From an uncultured Desulfovibrio sp. (GTDB lineage: Bacteria > Desulfobacterota > Desulfovibrionia > Desulfovibrionales > Desulfovibrionaceae): 38,135 nucleotides of DNA. The notes under the pieces are model-generated. The model did no database searches. It worked only from the letters and a program-made list of their open reading frames with translations, and was not told the DNA's origin. Positions 1 through 7,131 of the stretch are shown one piece after another. The first letter of the stretch is position 1. Each line of letters starts with the position of its first letter. Both the position numbers and the translations under genes were made by a program. The stretch spans positions 1 through 38,135 of the forward strand of contig CAMQVJ010000020.1 in NCBI GenBank assembly GCA_947038175.1, read 5' to 3'.

Positions 1-317
1 CCCCGTCTCAAGTATACAAAATAGAAGAAAGAGAAGTTCGCTGTCAGTTATATAAGTCTTAGTTTTTCTTTTTCTTTTTCTTTTTCTTTTTTGGTTTTTG
101 TTTTTTTCTTTTTCTTATTTCTTATTTGTTTTTTGTTTTTTGGGGGAGTTGAACTCCCCCAAACCCCCACATATAGGGCGCTGGCTTCGCTCTTTTAGGC
201 ATATACCCTTTTGTGATGGACAGCCGTTCGCTCCCCCACATATACGTTTATCTTTTCTATATAAAGTTACAGATACTTGAATGAGTAGCTTTTCAGTTTA
301 CAATTAACCACATAAAC
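1..317. other. Intergenic region with pyrimidine tract and G/C hairpin
   Basis: I see no convincing gene here. A C/T-rich tract at about 60-141 is built of CTTTTT-like units, so the complementary strand is a poly-purine run. It is followed by a near-perfect palindrome at 142-160 (GGGGGAGTT, one central base, AACTCCCCC). The T tract precedes the hairpin on the plus strand, so this is not an ordinary plus-strand terminator. A short open frame at 98-280 is low complexity and has no ribosome site. Confidence 0.4.
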
Positions 318-345
318 AAATAAGTCATATTTCTATGACTTATTT
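318..345. terminator. Hairpin, likely bidirectional terminator
   Basis: Perfect 12-bp stem (AAATAAGTCATA / TATGACTTATTT) with a TTTC loop. The A/T-rich base of the stem supplies a T-rich 3' side in both directions. It could end transcription from the rubredoxin operon on the minus strand or from an unseen gene to the left. Confidence 0.5.
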
Positions 346-395
346 TCTCAAATTCAAACGCTCTCCATTAATACGAGAAAAATATTAAAAGAAAA

Positions 396-430
396 AACCA
401 GTCCTCCGATTAGTTATCAGAAAACTGGCT
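396..430 (-). terminator. Terminator candidate after rubredoxin
   Basis: Read on the minus strand, AGCCAGT and ACTGGTT form a short stem around a loop of about 21 nt, followed directly by TTTTTT. It lies 20 nt beyond the rubredoxin stop codon. The loop is long, so this may instead be a secondary structure upstream of the stronger hairpin at 318-345. Confidence 0.4.
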
Positions 431-450
431 CTATAAAAAGCGACTAAAAC

Positions 451-633
451 TTATTCACCAAGACATTTGAAACCTTTTCGGGTTGCACCACAGATAGGAC
501 ATTTCCAATCTTCAGGCAAATCTTCAAATTTAATGCCTTTTTCAATCTTACCCTTTCTGTCACCCTTGTCTGGATTATAAATAAAGCCACAATTAGTAAC
601 TTGACAAATCCACATATCTTTAGCTTCTACCAT
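451..633 (-). CDS. rdl: Rubredoxin with C-x4-C first motif
   Basis: Small cytoplasmic iron protein of 60 residues that carries single electrons on one Fe(Cys)4 site, typically to rubrerythrin or other oxygen/peroxide reductases. The ligands are C10 and C15, then C45 and C48 in the classical CPICG. The first pair is spaced C-x4-C instead of C-x2-C, as in rubredoxin-2 of Desulfovibrio desulfuricans. The start at 633 is supported by GGGG overlapping the rubrerythrin stop, about 9 nt upstream; a second Met at residue 7 has no such site. It lies 6 bp after rubrerythrin and is almost surely co-transcribed with it. Confidence 0.88.
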   Translation of the reverse strand: MVEAKDMWICQVTNCGFIYNPDKGDRKGKIEKGIKFEDLPEDWKCPICGATRKGFKCLGE

Positions 634-639
634 AACAAT

Positions 640-1203
640 TTACCCCATACGTGTTGTAAAATATGCTTGAGGATGTGCACAGGCTGGGCACTCATGTGGT
701 GCTTCTGGACCTGTGTGAACATAACCACAATTTAAACAGCGCCACTTTGCCGCACCCTTAAATACAGTAGTATTTTTAATATGGTCAGCAAATTCTAAAA
801 AGCGTTTTTCATGTGCCATTTCAGCAATAGCGATATGACGCATAACGTCCGCAATTAGAGTAAAGCCTTCTTCTTCTGCAACTTTTGCAAAACTTGGATA
901 CATATCAGAATGCTCATGGTTTTCACCAGCAGCAGCAGCAATAAGATTTTCCAAGGTACCAGCAATTATGCCAGCAGGAAAAGATCCTGAGATTTCAATT
1001 TCTCCACCTTCTAAAAACTTAAACAAACGCTCAGCATGTTCTTTTTCTTGACCAGCAATCTCTTCAAAAGCACGAGACATTTCAACATAACCATCTTTCT
1101 TTGCTTTAGATGCAAAAAAAGTGTAACGATTACGCGCCTGAGATTCACCAGCAAATGCTGTCAAAAGATTCTTTTCGGTTTGAGTACCTTTTAATGACTT
1201 CAT
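640..1203 (-). CDS. rbr: Rubrerythrin
   Basis: Peroxide reductase of anaerobes (187 residues, normal length). It reduces hydrogen peroxide to water at a non-sulphur diiron site using electrons passed through a rubredoxin-like domain. The N-terminal ferritin-like four-helix domain (about 1-145) carries the diiron ligands E20, E53-x-x-H56, E94, E97 and E128-x-x-H131. The C-terminal domain (about 150-187) holds C156, C159, C172 and C175 for the Fe(Cys)4 site. The start has GGAG seven bases before ATG. The gene is the middle one of the set perR, rbr, rdl, an arrangement described in Desulfovibrio vulgaris, where PerR controls it. It acts in the cytoplasm in oxidative stress defence. Confidence 0.95.
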   Translation of the reverse strand: MKSLKGTQTEKNLLTAFAGESQARNRYTFFASKAKKDGYVEMSRAFEEIAGQEKEHAERLFKFLEGGEIEISGSFPAGIIAGTLENLIAAAAGENHEHSDMYPSFAKVAEEEGFTLIADVMRHIAIAEMAHEKRFLEFADHIKNTTVFKGAAKWRCLNCGYVHTGPEAPHECPACAHPQAYFTTRMG

Positions 1204-1228
1204 AATTTCTCCAAAGTTTTAGTTGTGA

Positions 1229-1311
1229 GGATAATCAGACTCATCAGCATACTAGTAATATGCCGAATATTTACGCACCAATTAATTATTTCCTTCAACA
1301 GCTGATTATCC
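1229..1311. promoter_or_regulatory. Inverted repeats between perR and rbr
   Basis: GGATAATCAG at 1229-1238 and CTGATTATCC at 1302-1311 form a perfect 10-bp inverted repeat about 63 nt apart. Within it GCATA/TATGC (1247-1251 / 1259-1263) makes a smaller dyad. The region is the leader of rbr. It could hold a second regulator site, an RNA structure that sets the perR:rbr ratio, or both. No clear sigma70 promoter was found. Confidence 0.4.
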
Positions 1312-1329
1312 ATTGATAGTCACAAATAG

Positions 1330-1716
1330 TTATTTACAATTTAAGCATACGCCATCATATTCCACGCGTACACCTAAAAGAGTATAACCATTCTCCAATA
1401 TAGAATGCGACATAACCTTGGGAATGTCAATACTATCAACATCAGAAATACTGCCACAAGATACACAACGTATATGTGAATGTGGTGTGATTTTAGCATC
1501 ATAGCGGCGTGTCGATCCAGCACTTTCTAACTTCAAAATCTGTTTACCTTCCGCAAGCAAATCTAAATTTCTATATACAGTTCCGAGACTAATATGCGGA
1601 AGCCTTTCTCGTACCATACTATATACTTCATCCGCTGTCGGATGCGAACAAACTTTAGAAAGCTCTTCAAGAATAACTTTGCGCTGCTTAGTCATCCGTG
1701 TTTGGGCTTTTAACAT
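1330..1716 (-). CDS. perR: PerR-type Fur-family peroxide regulator
   Basis: Metal-dependent DNA-binding repressor of 128 residues. The N-terminal winged helix contains the family motifs HPTADEVY (25-32) and GTVYRNLDLL (45-54). The dimerisation domain has HSH at 79-81 and a structural zinc site C84-x2-C87 with C124-x2-C127. H25, D73, H79 and H81 match the positions that bind the regulatory metal and become oxidised in PerR proteins. PerR rather than Fur is preferred because of the context with rubrerythrin and rubredoxin. The start at 1716 is chosen because AAAAGGAGTC lies just upstream; the longer open frame begins at a TTG that is part of the -35 box. It probably represses its own operon. 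Confidence 0.87.
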   Translation of the reverse strand: MLKAQTRMTKQRKVILEELSKVCSHPTADEVYSMVRERLPHISLGTVYRNLDLLAEGKQILKLESAGSTRRYDAKITPHSHIRCVSCGSISDVDSIDIPKVMSHSILENGYTLLGVRVEYDGVCLNCK

Positions 1717-1728
1717 TTCGGACTCCTT

Positions 1729-1764
1729 TTGATAAAGATTATCAATATGAATAACTCTTGTCAA
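1729..1764 (-). promoter_or_regulatory. perR promoter overlapped by palindromic operator
   Basis: On the minus strand TTGACA (1759-1764) is followed after 17 bp by TAATCT (1736-1741), a near-consensus sigma70 promoter. The palindrome TTGATAA-N3-TTATCAA (1729-1745) covers the -10 box and reaches the ribosome site of perR. A repressor bound there would block RNA polymerase, which fits autoregulation by PerR. The 7-3-7 form differs from the Bacillus PerR box (7-1-7), so assignment of the binder is inference. Confidence 0.65.
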
Positions 1765-2083
1765 GTTTTCTTCAAACTCCTTTGAACCTTTTTATACTTG
1801 TAAAAAAAACTTGAAAAATATTAAGACTAAAGGTATCGTATCCAAGAATAAGAACTATTCATGATGATAGATTAACTATTATCAATAATATCAAACCAAT
1901 AACCATCGAACGAACTGAGATTACTCACTGAGTAAATATAAATAACGGAAAAGCAAAAATAAACTTCGCATAAACTGACCGTATAAATTAAAATAAGAAG
2001 ACTGCCCTACCAGAAACAAACTCAATCTGTAACTTAAGCTAAAATAAAATTACCGCCTCTACAATATACTCTACATATCTTTT
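1765..2083. other. Intergenic region before the tRNA
   Basis: AT-rich, with no open frame or strong hairpin found. A TATACT at 2065-2070 sits 13 nt before the tRNA and could be its -10 box, but no good -35 is seen at the right distance. The rest holds nothing I can assign. Confidence 0.35.
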
Positions 2084-2160
2084 GTGCCCGTAGCTCAGTC
2101 GGATAGAGCGATTGCCTCCTAAGCAATAGGCCACAGGTTCGATTCCTGTCGGGCACACCA
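2084..2160 (+). tRNA. tRNA-Arg (anticodon CCU)
   Basis: Complete cloverleaf: acceptor GTGCCCG/CGGGCAC, D arm GCTC/GAGC, anticodon stem ATTGC/GCAAT with loop CTCCTAA (anticodon CCT at 2118-2120), T arm with GGTTCGATTCC, discriminator A and an encoded CCA at 2158-2160. It reads AGG codons. Phage genes begin downstream of its 3' end, and tRNA 3' ends are common phage attachment sites, so the last part of this gene is the likely attL core. The partner copy is not in the window. Confidence 0.95.
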
Positions 2161-2169
2161 TTACATTTC

Positions 2170-2206
2170 AAGGACTTACCCTATAACCTAGGGCAAGTCC
2201 TTTTTT
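2170..2206 (+). terminator. Strong terminator after tRNA-Arg
   Basis: AAGGACTT-A-CCCTA and TAGGG-C-AAGTCCTT form a 13-bp stem with one mismatch and a five-base loop, followed by TTTT. It ends the tRNA transcript. Confidence 0.8.
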
Positions 2207-2608
2207 GCTTTGGTCACCATTTGGTCACTTCTTTGCGCAAATCAGCTTTATCTTTTTGGACTGCAATCTCATGTTGCGTAGCTTCCTTATTACGTGCGGT
2301 GCGCGTATCTAAAGGCGACGCGCTCCATTTTTTGGCGCCCCCCGCTTCTTCTTTTAAAAAGAACCCCTCCAGACTATCAAAAACTATCCTTAGCACCTAT
2401 GAAAATCATGGGTCCTTATTTGCGTTTACCCTACGAGGGGCAAAGTCGTACGTGAGGGACTTCCGAATTTTTTCGAATAAAAACGCCGAAAAACCGAACA
2501 GTGACATAGATAGAAAAACAATAAATATAGCGACTAATGAAGAAAGTAGGGCAAGACTAGCTTTGTCTTTTATCCAAGGAACATTGAGCGTGCAAGGCGG
2601 GGTGTTAC
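2207..2608. other. Phage left end, no confident gene
   Basis: Two overlapping open frames exist: 2221-2619 on the plus strand (132 codons, overlapping the helicase gene by 11 nt) and 2214-2396 on the minus strand (60 codons, ending in ...EVTKW). Neither has a recognisable domain. The minus frame ends next to the tRNA, where an integrase tail often lies, but no integrase motif is visible. The stretch probably contains the phage attachment arm and the leftmost early promoter, neither of which I could define. Confidence 0.3.
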
Positions 2609-4522
2609 ATGGAAGATAAACCTACGCCTACCGATAAAAAAACCGTGTCAGTCGAAGAAATGATTGAACTGCAAAGGCAACGGCATGAGCAAGCATTGCA
2701 TGATGAAAATTTAGGACAGTTGGACTGCATAAGTTCCGCGTCCTTTGAAAAAAATACGGCGGCCGAAAATGAGGCTAATGGTAATACTGAGCAAAATTTT
2801 GATAATAACGAGGACAGTAGTTATTTTCAAAATATGCCTGATGACCAGGCTTTAGATGATGCTCCAAATTTTGCGGATTATGATGATTTAGACACTGGCC
2901 AAAGCTTGCCTGAGTATGATGATAATCAAGGTAATCAATCCAAAAATAACAAGTCACAAGGGCCTAAAAAAGGCCATAAAAGAGCAGCTGATAAAAATGG
3001 TTTTGACAGCCAGTTTACAAAGGATTTTTTATGGGAGTGCTTGTTTGCTCGTGATAAAGGAAACGGCAATCTTTACTCACATTTATATGCTGAAAAGTTT
3101 GCATGTTTGCATAAAGAATATTGGCTTGAATATAACGGCCACCATTGGGACATGTGCGACATATCAAGAGTGCAAAACTCAGTTGAAGGCGCCGTGGATC
3201 AGTACGCTTTGCTTGCTGATGATGTACGGGATCAGATAAATAATCTGCGTGCTGAAGCAGATGCTGGTGATGATAAATCCAAGGCGGATATAAAACGCCT
3301 CGAGAATAAATATAAAATTATAAAAACAACAATAAACCATTTGCACACGGTAAATGGCGTAAATCATTGCCTAACCTTTAGCCGTGCTAATGATAAAACA
3401 ACGCTCATTAATACTGAAATGCTTGATGCTGACCTTAATGCTTTATGCTGCGATAATGGAATTATTGATATGCGTACTGGGGAGATTCGCAAGGGAGTTC
3501 CTTCAGATTATGTCACCAGAACTTGCAAGGGTGAGTGGAAAGGACTTGATGAAAAAGCGCCAAAATGGGAGCAAATGGTTTACGAAGTTTTAGGGGAAAA
3601 TAAGGATGTTACCCATTATTTTCAGAAGCTTGTGGGCATGGCAATGTGTGGGCATATCACCGAAAAGATTTTTGTAATATTACTTGGTGAGGATGGGGAT
3701 AGCGGTAAAACAACAATATTTGAAACACTGTTTGAGGTGCTTAGTGGTTACGTTGCACCGATGCCCGTTGAGATGCTGCTTGACCGCAAGAATCCAAAAG
3801 ATCCCGATTCACCCACGCCTTCGATAATGTCACTAAAAGGAAGGCGTTTAACGTGGGCCAGTGAGCCCGGGGAAAATAGACGTTTTAGCGTTGAAAATAT
3901 TAAGCTTATGAGTGGTAACGATACTCTGACTGGCCGTAATCCGTGGGATAAAGATATGACATCTTTTGCGCCTACGCATACTCTTTTCCTTTTGACAAAC
4001 CACAAGATGAGAGCCAGCGCACATGACCAAGCTTTTTGGTCACGTCTGCGTCTTATCGACTGCCCTTTTAACTTTGTAGCTAATCCCGATCCACAAAACA
4101 AAAGGCATAAGCAGCGCAAAGATGGGCTTCGCCAGCAGATAGTTGATGAGGAAAAAGCGGGCATACTTGCGTGGGTTGTTAGTGGATATATAGCATACCT
4201 TATGGAGGGGATTGAACCGCCCGCAGCAGTCAAGGAATCTACGGATAAATATCGTCGTGAAGAGGACCTTATGGCCTATTTTATTGACGAGTGTTTAGAG
4301 AAGGTGGAAGTGTCTGTTTGTAAAGAAGATAGCCGTATAGGGGCCGCTGATTTGTATGAACTCTTTAAGAATTGGCATACTACAAATCACTCTAAATATG
4401 TGCCTTCAGGCACTCTCTTTGGGAAGATTGCGGCAAAGCATATCGAGAAGAAAAAAGATGGCGGAAAAATTTATTATATTGGTTATCAGATAACGACAGA
4501 AGCGAAGGGTGCTTATGCTTAA
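2609..4522 (+). CDS. Phage replicative helicase, D5/P4-type SF3 ATPase
   Basis: 637-residue protein of the phage/plasmid primase P4 family, C-terminal helicase type. Residues 1-120 are acidic, low-complexity and probably disordered. The SF3 helicase core has Walker A GEDGDSGKTT (360-369), the strand RRLTWASEP (412-420), sensor motif LLTNHKMR (461-468, Asn 464) and arginine-finger-like AFWSRLRLI (475-483). A D5_N-like domain precedes it. It should assemble as a ring that unwinds the phage origin. In P4 alpha protein the primase and helicase are one chain; here the zinc/TOPRIM primase is a separate gene at 4969, with an iteron-like region between. The N-terminal coding part contains one AGGACAGTT (2713-2721) like the iterons downstream. 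The ribosome site is weak (GGGG about 8 nt upstream). Confidence 0.85.
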   Translation: MEDKPTPTDKKTVSVEEMIELQRQRHEQALHDENLGQLDCISSASFEKNTAAENEANGNTEQNFDNNEDSSYFQNMPDDQALDDAPNFADYDDLDTGQSLPEYDDNQGNQSKNNKSQGPKKGHKRAADKNGFDSQFTKDFLWECLFARDKGNGNLYSHLYAEKFACLHKEYWLEYNGHHWDMCDISRVQNSVEGAVDQYALLADDVRDQINNLRAEADAGDDKSKADIKRLENKYKIIKTTINHLHTVNGVNHCLTFSRANDKTTLINTEMLDADLNALCCDNGIIDMRTGEIRKGVPSDYVTRTCKGEWKGLDEKAPKWEQMVYEVLGENKDVTHYFQKLVGMAMCGHITEKIFVILLGEDGDSGKTTIFETLFEVLSGYVAPMPVEMLLDRKNPKDPDSPTPSIMSLKGRRLTWASEPGENRRFSVENIKLMSGNDTLTGRNPWDKDMTSFAPTHTLFLLTNHKMRASAHDQAFWSRLRLIDCPFNFVANPDPQNKRHKQRKDGLRQQIVDEEKAGILAWVVSGYIAYLMEGIEPPAAVKESTDKYRREEDLMAYFIDECLEKVEVSVCKEDSRIGAADLYELFKNWHTTNHSKYVPSGTLFGKIAAKHIEKKKDGGKIYYIGYQITTEAKGAYA

Positions 4523-4591
4523 ACTCTTTACATCTTATTGTGCTTGTGCAATAGTGCCTTCGCATTGTTGTGATTATACACACCTTGATTT

Positions 4592-4937
4592 AGGACAGTT
4601 TAGGATAGTTAAGGACAGTTACTATCCTATCACTTTTTCCTTTTATAATAATGCATTATCTCGCTTTCAGGATAGTTGGAGGGTTTCCCCGCCCGCACGC
4701 ATAAGAGAGTATTCTATAGGAATAATATACTCTTATACGCGCGCTATATATACTATCCTACTATCCTTAAAGTTAAAAAAGAATATAAAAGATATAGGAA
4801 TAATTGAATTTATTTATCAGGATAGTTACATTAAAAACTATCCTAAACCCTCCTTAATAAAAAGCATTATTACACATAACATATTGAATTTATATAATAA
4901 GAGCTTTTTACTATACATTTCTAAACCCTCCTTAATA
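4592..4937. other. Candidate phage replication origin with iteron-like repeats
   Basis: The non-coding stretch 4523-4968 is dense in copies of AGGAYAGTT. Three direct copies are phased exactly 10 bp apart (4592-4600, 4602-4610, 4612-4620). Further copies occur at 4669-4677 and 4819-4827, with inverted copies at 4621-4628, 4752-4759, 4760-4768 and 4836-4844. A 13-bp imperfect hairpin (4701-4736) and a 17-bp direct repeat CTAAACCCTCCTTAATA (4843-4859 and 4921-4937) lie in the same AT-rich segment. Position between helicase and primase genes fits an origin bound by the replication proteins. A plus-strand open frame through it (4509-4976) looks fortuitous. Confidence 0.55.
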
Positions 4938-4968
4938 TTGGTTTGCCCTCTAAACAAAGGGGCAAAAA

Positions 4969-6465
4969 ATGTATAGCAATGTAAAAAACATGTATGAATC
5001 AAAAGGCTTTACGCTAAAAAGCAAAGGCTCATCCTCAAAAAGAGGTGCTGAATTTGCTGGCGCTTGTCCTGGCTGTGGCGGCGAAGATCGTTTTTGCATT
5101 TGGCCTGAGCAAAATAATGGACAAGGTTCATACTCTTGCCGTGGCTGCGAATGCGCTGGCGACGCTATCCAGTTTTTGATTGACTTTGAGGGCATGCGCT
5201 TTGGTGAGGCTCAAAAAGCAATCACAGGTGAAAACGCCTACACTCCAAAGAAAACGGTTTATACACAAAAAGCTGAAAAGAAAAATATCATTGAAGCAAA
5301 AGAATGCACGGTGCCAGTGTCTGAAAAGTGGGAAGAAAAAGCCACTAAGTTTCAAAATTTTTGCCTTGAGCAATTGGAAGCAAACCCCGTAGTGGTGGAA
5401 GCTTTAGCCGCAAGGGGGATTGCTCTTGAAGTTGCCAAACATTATGGCATTGGTTATCACCCTGGCGAAAAGGGAAAAAATTCTGCCATTCGTCACCGCA
5501 CGGGTTGGGGCTTGGATGTAATCCCTGCGAGCGGCCATAGCAAAGAAAAAAAGTATTTGTGGTTACCTCGTGGCATTGTCGTTCCTGTGTGTGAGAATGG
5601 GCAAACAAAGCGTTTACGTATACGCCGTGATGATATTGACCGTGAAGAGTTTCAAGCAAATATGAAATATTACGTTGTCCCTGGTTCCGATATGTCGCCT
5701 CTTTATTTGCCAAGCACAAATAAATTTGTACCTGATAATTTTTGTACTTTGATTGTGGAAGGTGAGCTTGACGCTTATATGCTGCACAGCAAGGTGGGGG
5801 ATTTCTGTTCTGTGATGAGCATAATGACTGCCAAAATAACAGCCTTGCCGCCAGCGCTTATGGATAAATTGAAAAAGGCGGCAATAATCTTAGTTGCCAC
5901 TGACAAGGATGATAACCGTGCAGGCTTTGAGGGTTGGGAAAAGTGGCAGGCAACATTTGCAAAGGCAAAGCGTCTTGTACCACTGGGCGCAAAAGATCCT
6001 GGAGACATGTTTGCAAAAGGTGAAGATTTGGTTTTGTGGGTGCTTGGAGCTTTACCCTCGGTTTATGCAAACGGTATTTTAAAAAAAGTAATGTCCGTGC
6101 CTAATGAAGCTGAAAAAGGCGAAACTGAAGCAAAAGAAGCTTTACCCGATAAATCCAAAACGCCACTTGATAGCTTGCAGCCCTCTTTTGTGCACACGTC
6201 AAAAAAAGATATTGAAAACGACAAGAGCCATAAACGCTTTCTAAAGCAATTTTTCAAACTAGATGGCGTCTATGTCGGAAACTTTAATTTTATCGAAATT
6301 TTAGACGCCCACGGGCTCACAGTGAACCTAAAAGGAGATGACTTCAACGTAACAGGACACGAAAAGTGGAAAGACGACGATTGGATGAAATTGTTTTGGT
6401 TCACCAGGAAGCATAGCGAAGCAATAATAAATCAGTTGAAACAACGGGAAGAGGTAATGGCATGA
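4969..6465 (+). CDS. Phage DNA primase, zinc-finger/TOPRIM
   Basis: 498-residue primase that would synthesise RNA primers for phage replication. The N-terminal zinc-binding domain has C33-x2-C36 and C57-x2-C60 with the usual GGEDRF between. The TOPRIM domain has the catalytic glutamate in LIVEGELDA (E264) and the metal-binding ATDKDDN (310-316, D312/D314). The C-terminal 130 residues are of unknown role and may contact the helicase encoded upstream. AAAGGGG lies just before ATG 4969. The stop overlaps the start of the next gene (ATGA), so it is translationally coupled to the small terminase. Confidence 0.85.
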   Translation: MYSNVKNMYESKGFTLKSKGSSSKRGAEFAGACPGCGGEDRFCIWPEQNNGQGSYSCRGCECAGDAIQFLIDFEGMRFGEAQKAITGENAYTPKKTVYTQKAEKKNIIEAKECTVPVSEKWEEKATKFQNFCLEQLEANPVVVEALAARGIALEVAKHYGIGYHPGEKGKNSAIRHRTGWGLDVIPASGHSKEKKYLWLPRGIVVPVCENGQTKRLRIRRDDIDREEFQANMKYYVVPGSDMSPLYLPSTNKFVPDNFCTLIVEGELDAYMLHSKVGDFCSVMSIMTAKITALPPALMDKLKKAAIILVATDKDDNRAGFEGWEKWQATFAKAKRLVPLGAKDPGDMFAKGEDLVLWVLGALPSVYANGILKKVMSVPNEAEKGETEAKEALPDKSKTPLDSLQPSFVHTSKKDIENDKSHKRFLKQFFKLDGVYVGNFNFIEILDAHGLTVNLKGDDFNVTGHEKWKDDDWMKLFWFTRKHSEAIINQLKQREEVMA

Positions 6466-7130
6466 GTGAAGTTATAGAAGCAGAAAGCAAAAAAACAGTT
6501 GAGGCAGCTCCTGAAGCTGAAGCTGTAGCAAGTCCAGCCACGCCAAGCCCTGCCCATACTTTCAAAACCCAAACGGATGCCGTGCGTTTTTTGACTTCGC
6601 AAGGTTTCAAAATAAGTAAAGCGACTTTCAATGAGCATCTTCACCGTGGATCAGTTTGCACCAATGAAGATGGATTCTTTCATAAATCAACTTTGCTTGG
6701 TTACGCTGTCAATAATTTACGTTCTACCGTGGTTGATGGTGATGTGCGTGGACGTGAGGCACAAATGACAAGGGCTTCTTCCGATGCCGATCTCAAACAG
6801 GTAAAGGCGGAGCGTGAGCGTATACGTCTAAAAAAAGAGCAAGGTTTAGTGATGCCCCGTGTCGAGCATGAAAATGCTTTAGCAGCAAGAGCCTTATTTT
6901 TCAGGCAAGAAATACAGTCTTTTATTTATCGCAAGGCTGATGACATTATTGAGCTTGTTGGTGGCAACGAAAAAAATCATCATAAGCTTGTGCATTTTTG
7001 GGAAAAAGAAACAGCAGATTGGATGGATGCATGGAGCACTGAACGAGACTTTAGCATAAGTGATGAAAATCTTGATGATGATTATGTGAGTGATTTGTTT
7101 GATGATGTAGATGAACAAGTGGGGGAATAA
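6462..7130 (+). CDS. Terminase small subunit, Nu1-like
   Basis: 222 residues. After an Ala/Glu/Pro-rich leader (1-40) the region 45-85 resembles a winged HTH with FLTSQGFKISKATFNEHL, as in gpNu1-type DNA-recognition subunits. Residues 105-130 are a highly charged helix, and the acidic C terminus (about 195-222) would serve as the contact with the large subunit. Its position directly before a GpA-type large terminase supports the role: it recognises the packaging site (cos or pac) and recruits the motor. It overlaps the primase gene by 4 nt. Sequence similarity to known small subunits is weak, so context carries much of the call. Confidence 0.72.
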   Translation: MSEVIEAESKKTVEAAPEAEAVASPATPSPAHTFKTQTDAVRFLTSQGFKISKATFNEHLHRGSVCTNEDGFFHKSTLLGYAVNNLRSTVVDGDVRGREAQMTRASSDADLKQVKAERERIRLKKEQGLVMPRVEHENALAARALFFRQEIQSFIYRKADDIIELVGGNEKNHHKLVHFWEKETADWMDAWSTERDFSISDENLDDDYVSDLFDDVDEQVGE

Positions 7131-7131
7131 A

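Noticed and set aside
98..280. Short open frame in the pyrimidine tract
   Set aside because: Phe/Leu/Ser-rich translation of a simple repeat and a G/C hairpin; no ribosome site.
2221..2619. Plus-strand open frame of 132 codons before the helicase gene
   Set aside because: No domain, no ribosome site, start next to the tRNA terminator; kept only as part of the unassigned left end.
3748..4233. Minus-strand open frame of 161 codons inside the helicase gene
   Set aside because: Lies fully opposite the conserved SF3 motifs and has no recognisable domain or ribosome site.
4509..4976. Plus-strand open frame of 155 codons between helicase and primase
   Set aside because: It runs through the phased repeats and hairpin, has low-complexity Ile/Tyr/Lys/Ser composition, no ribosome site, and overlaps both neighbours.
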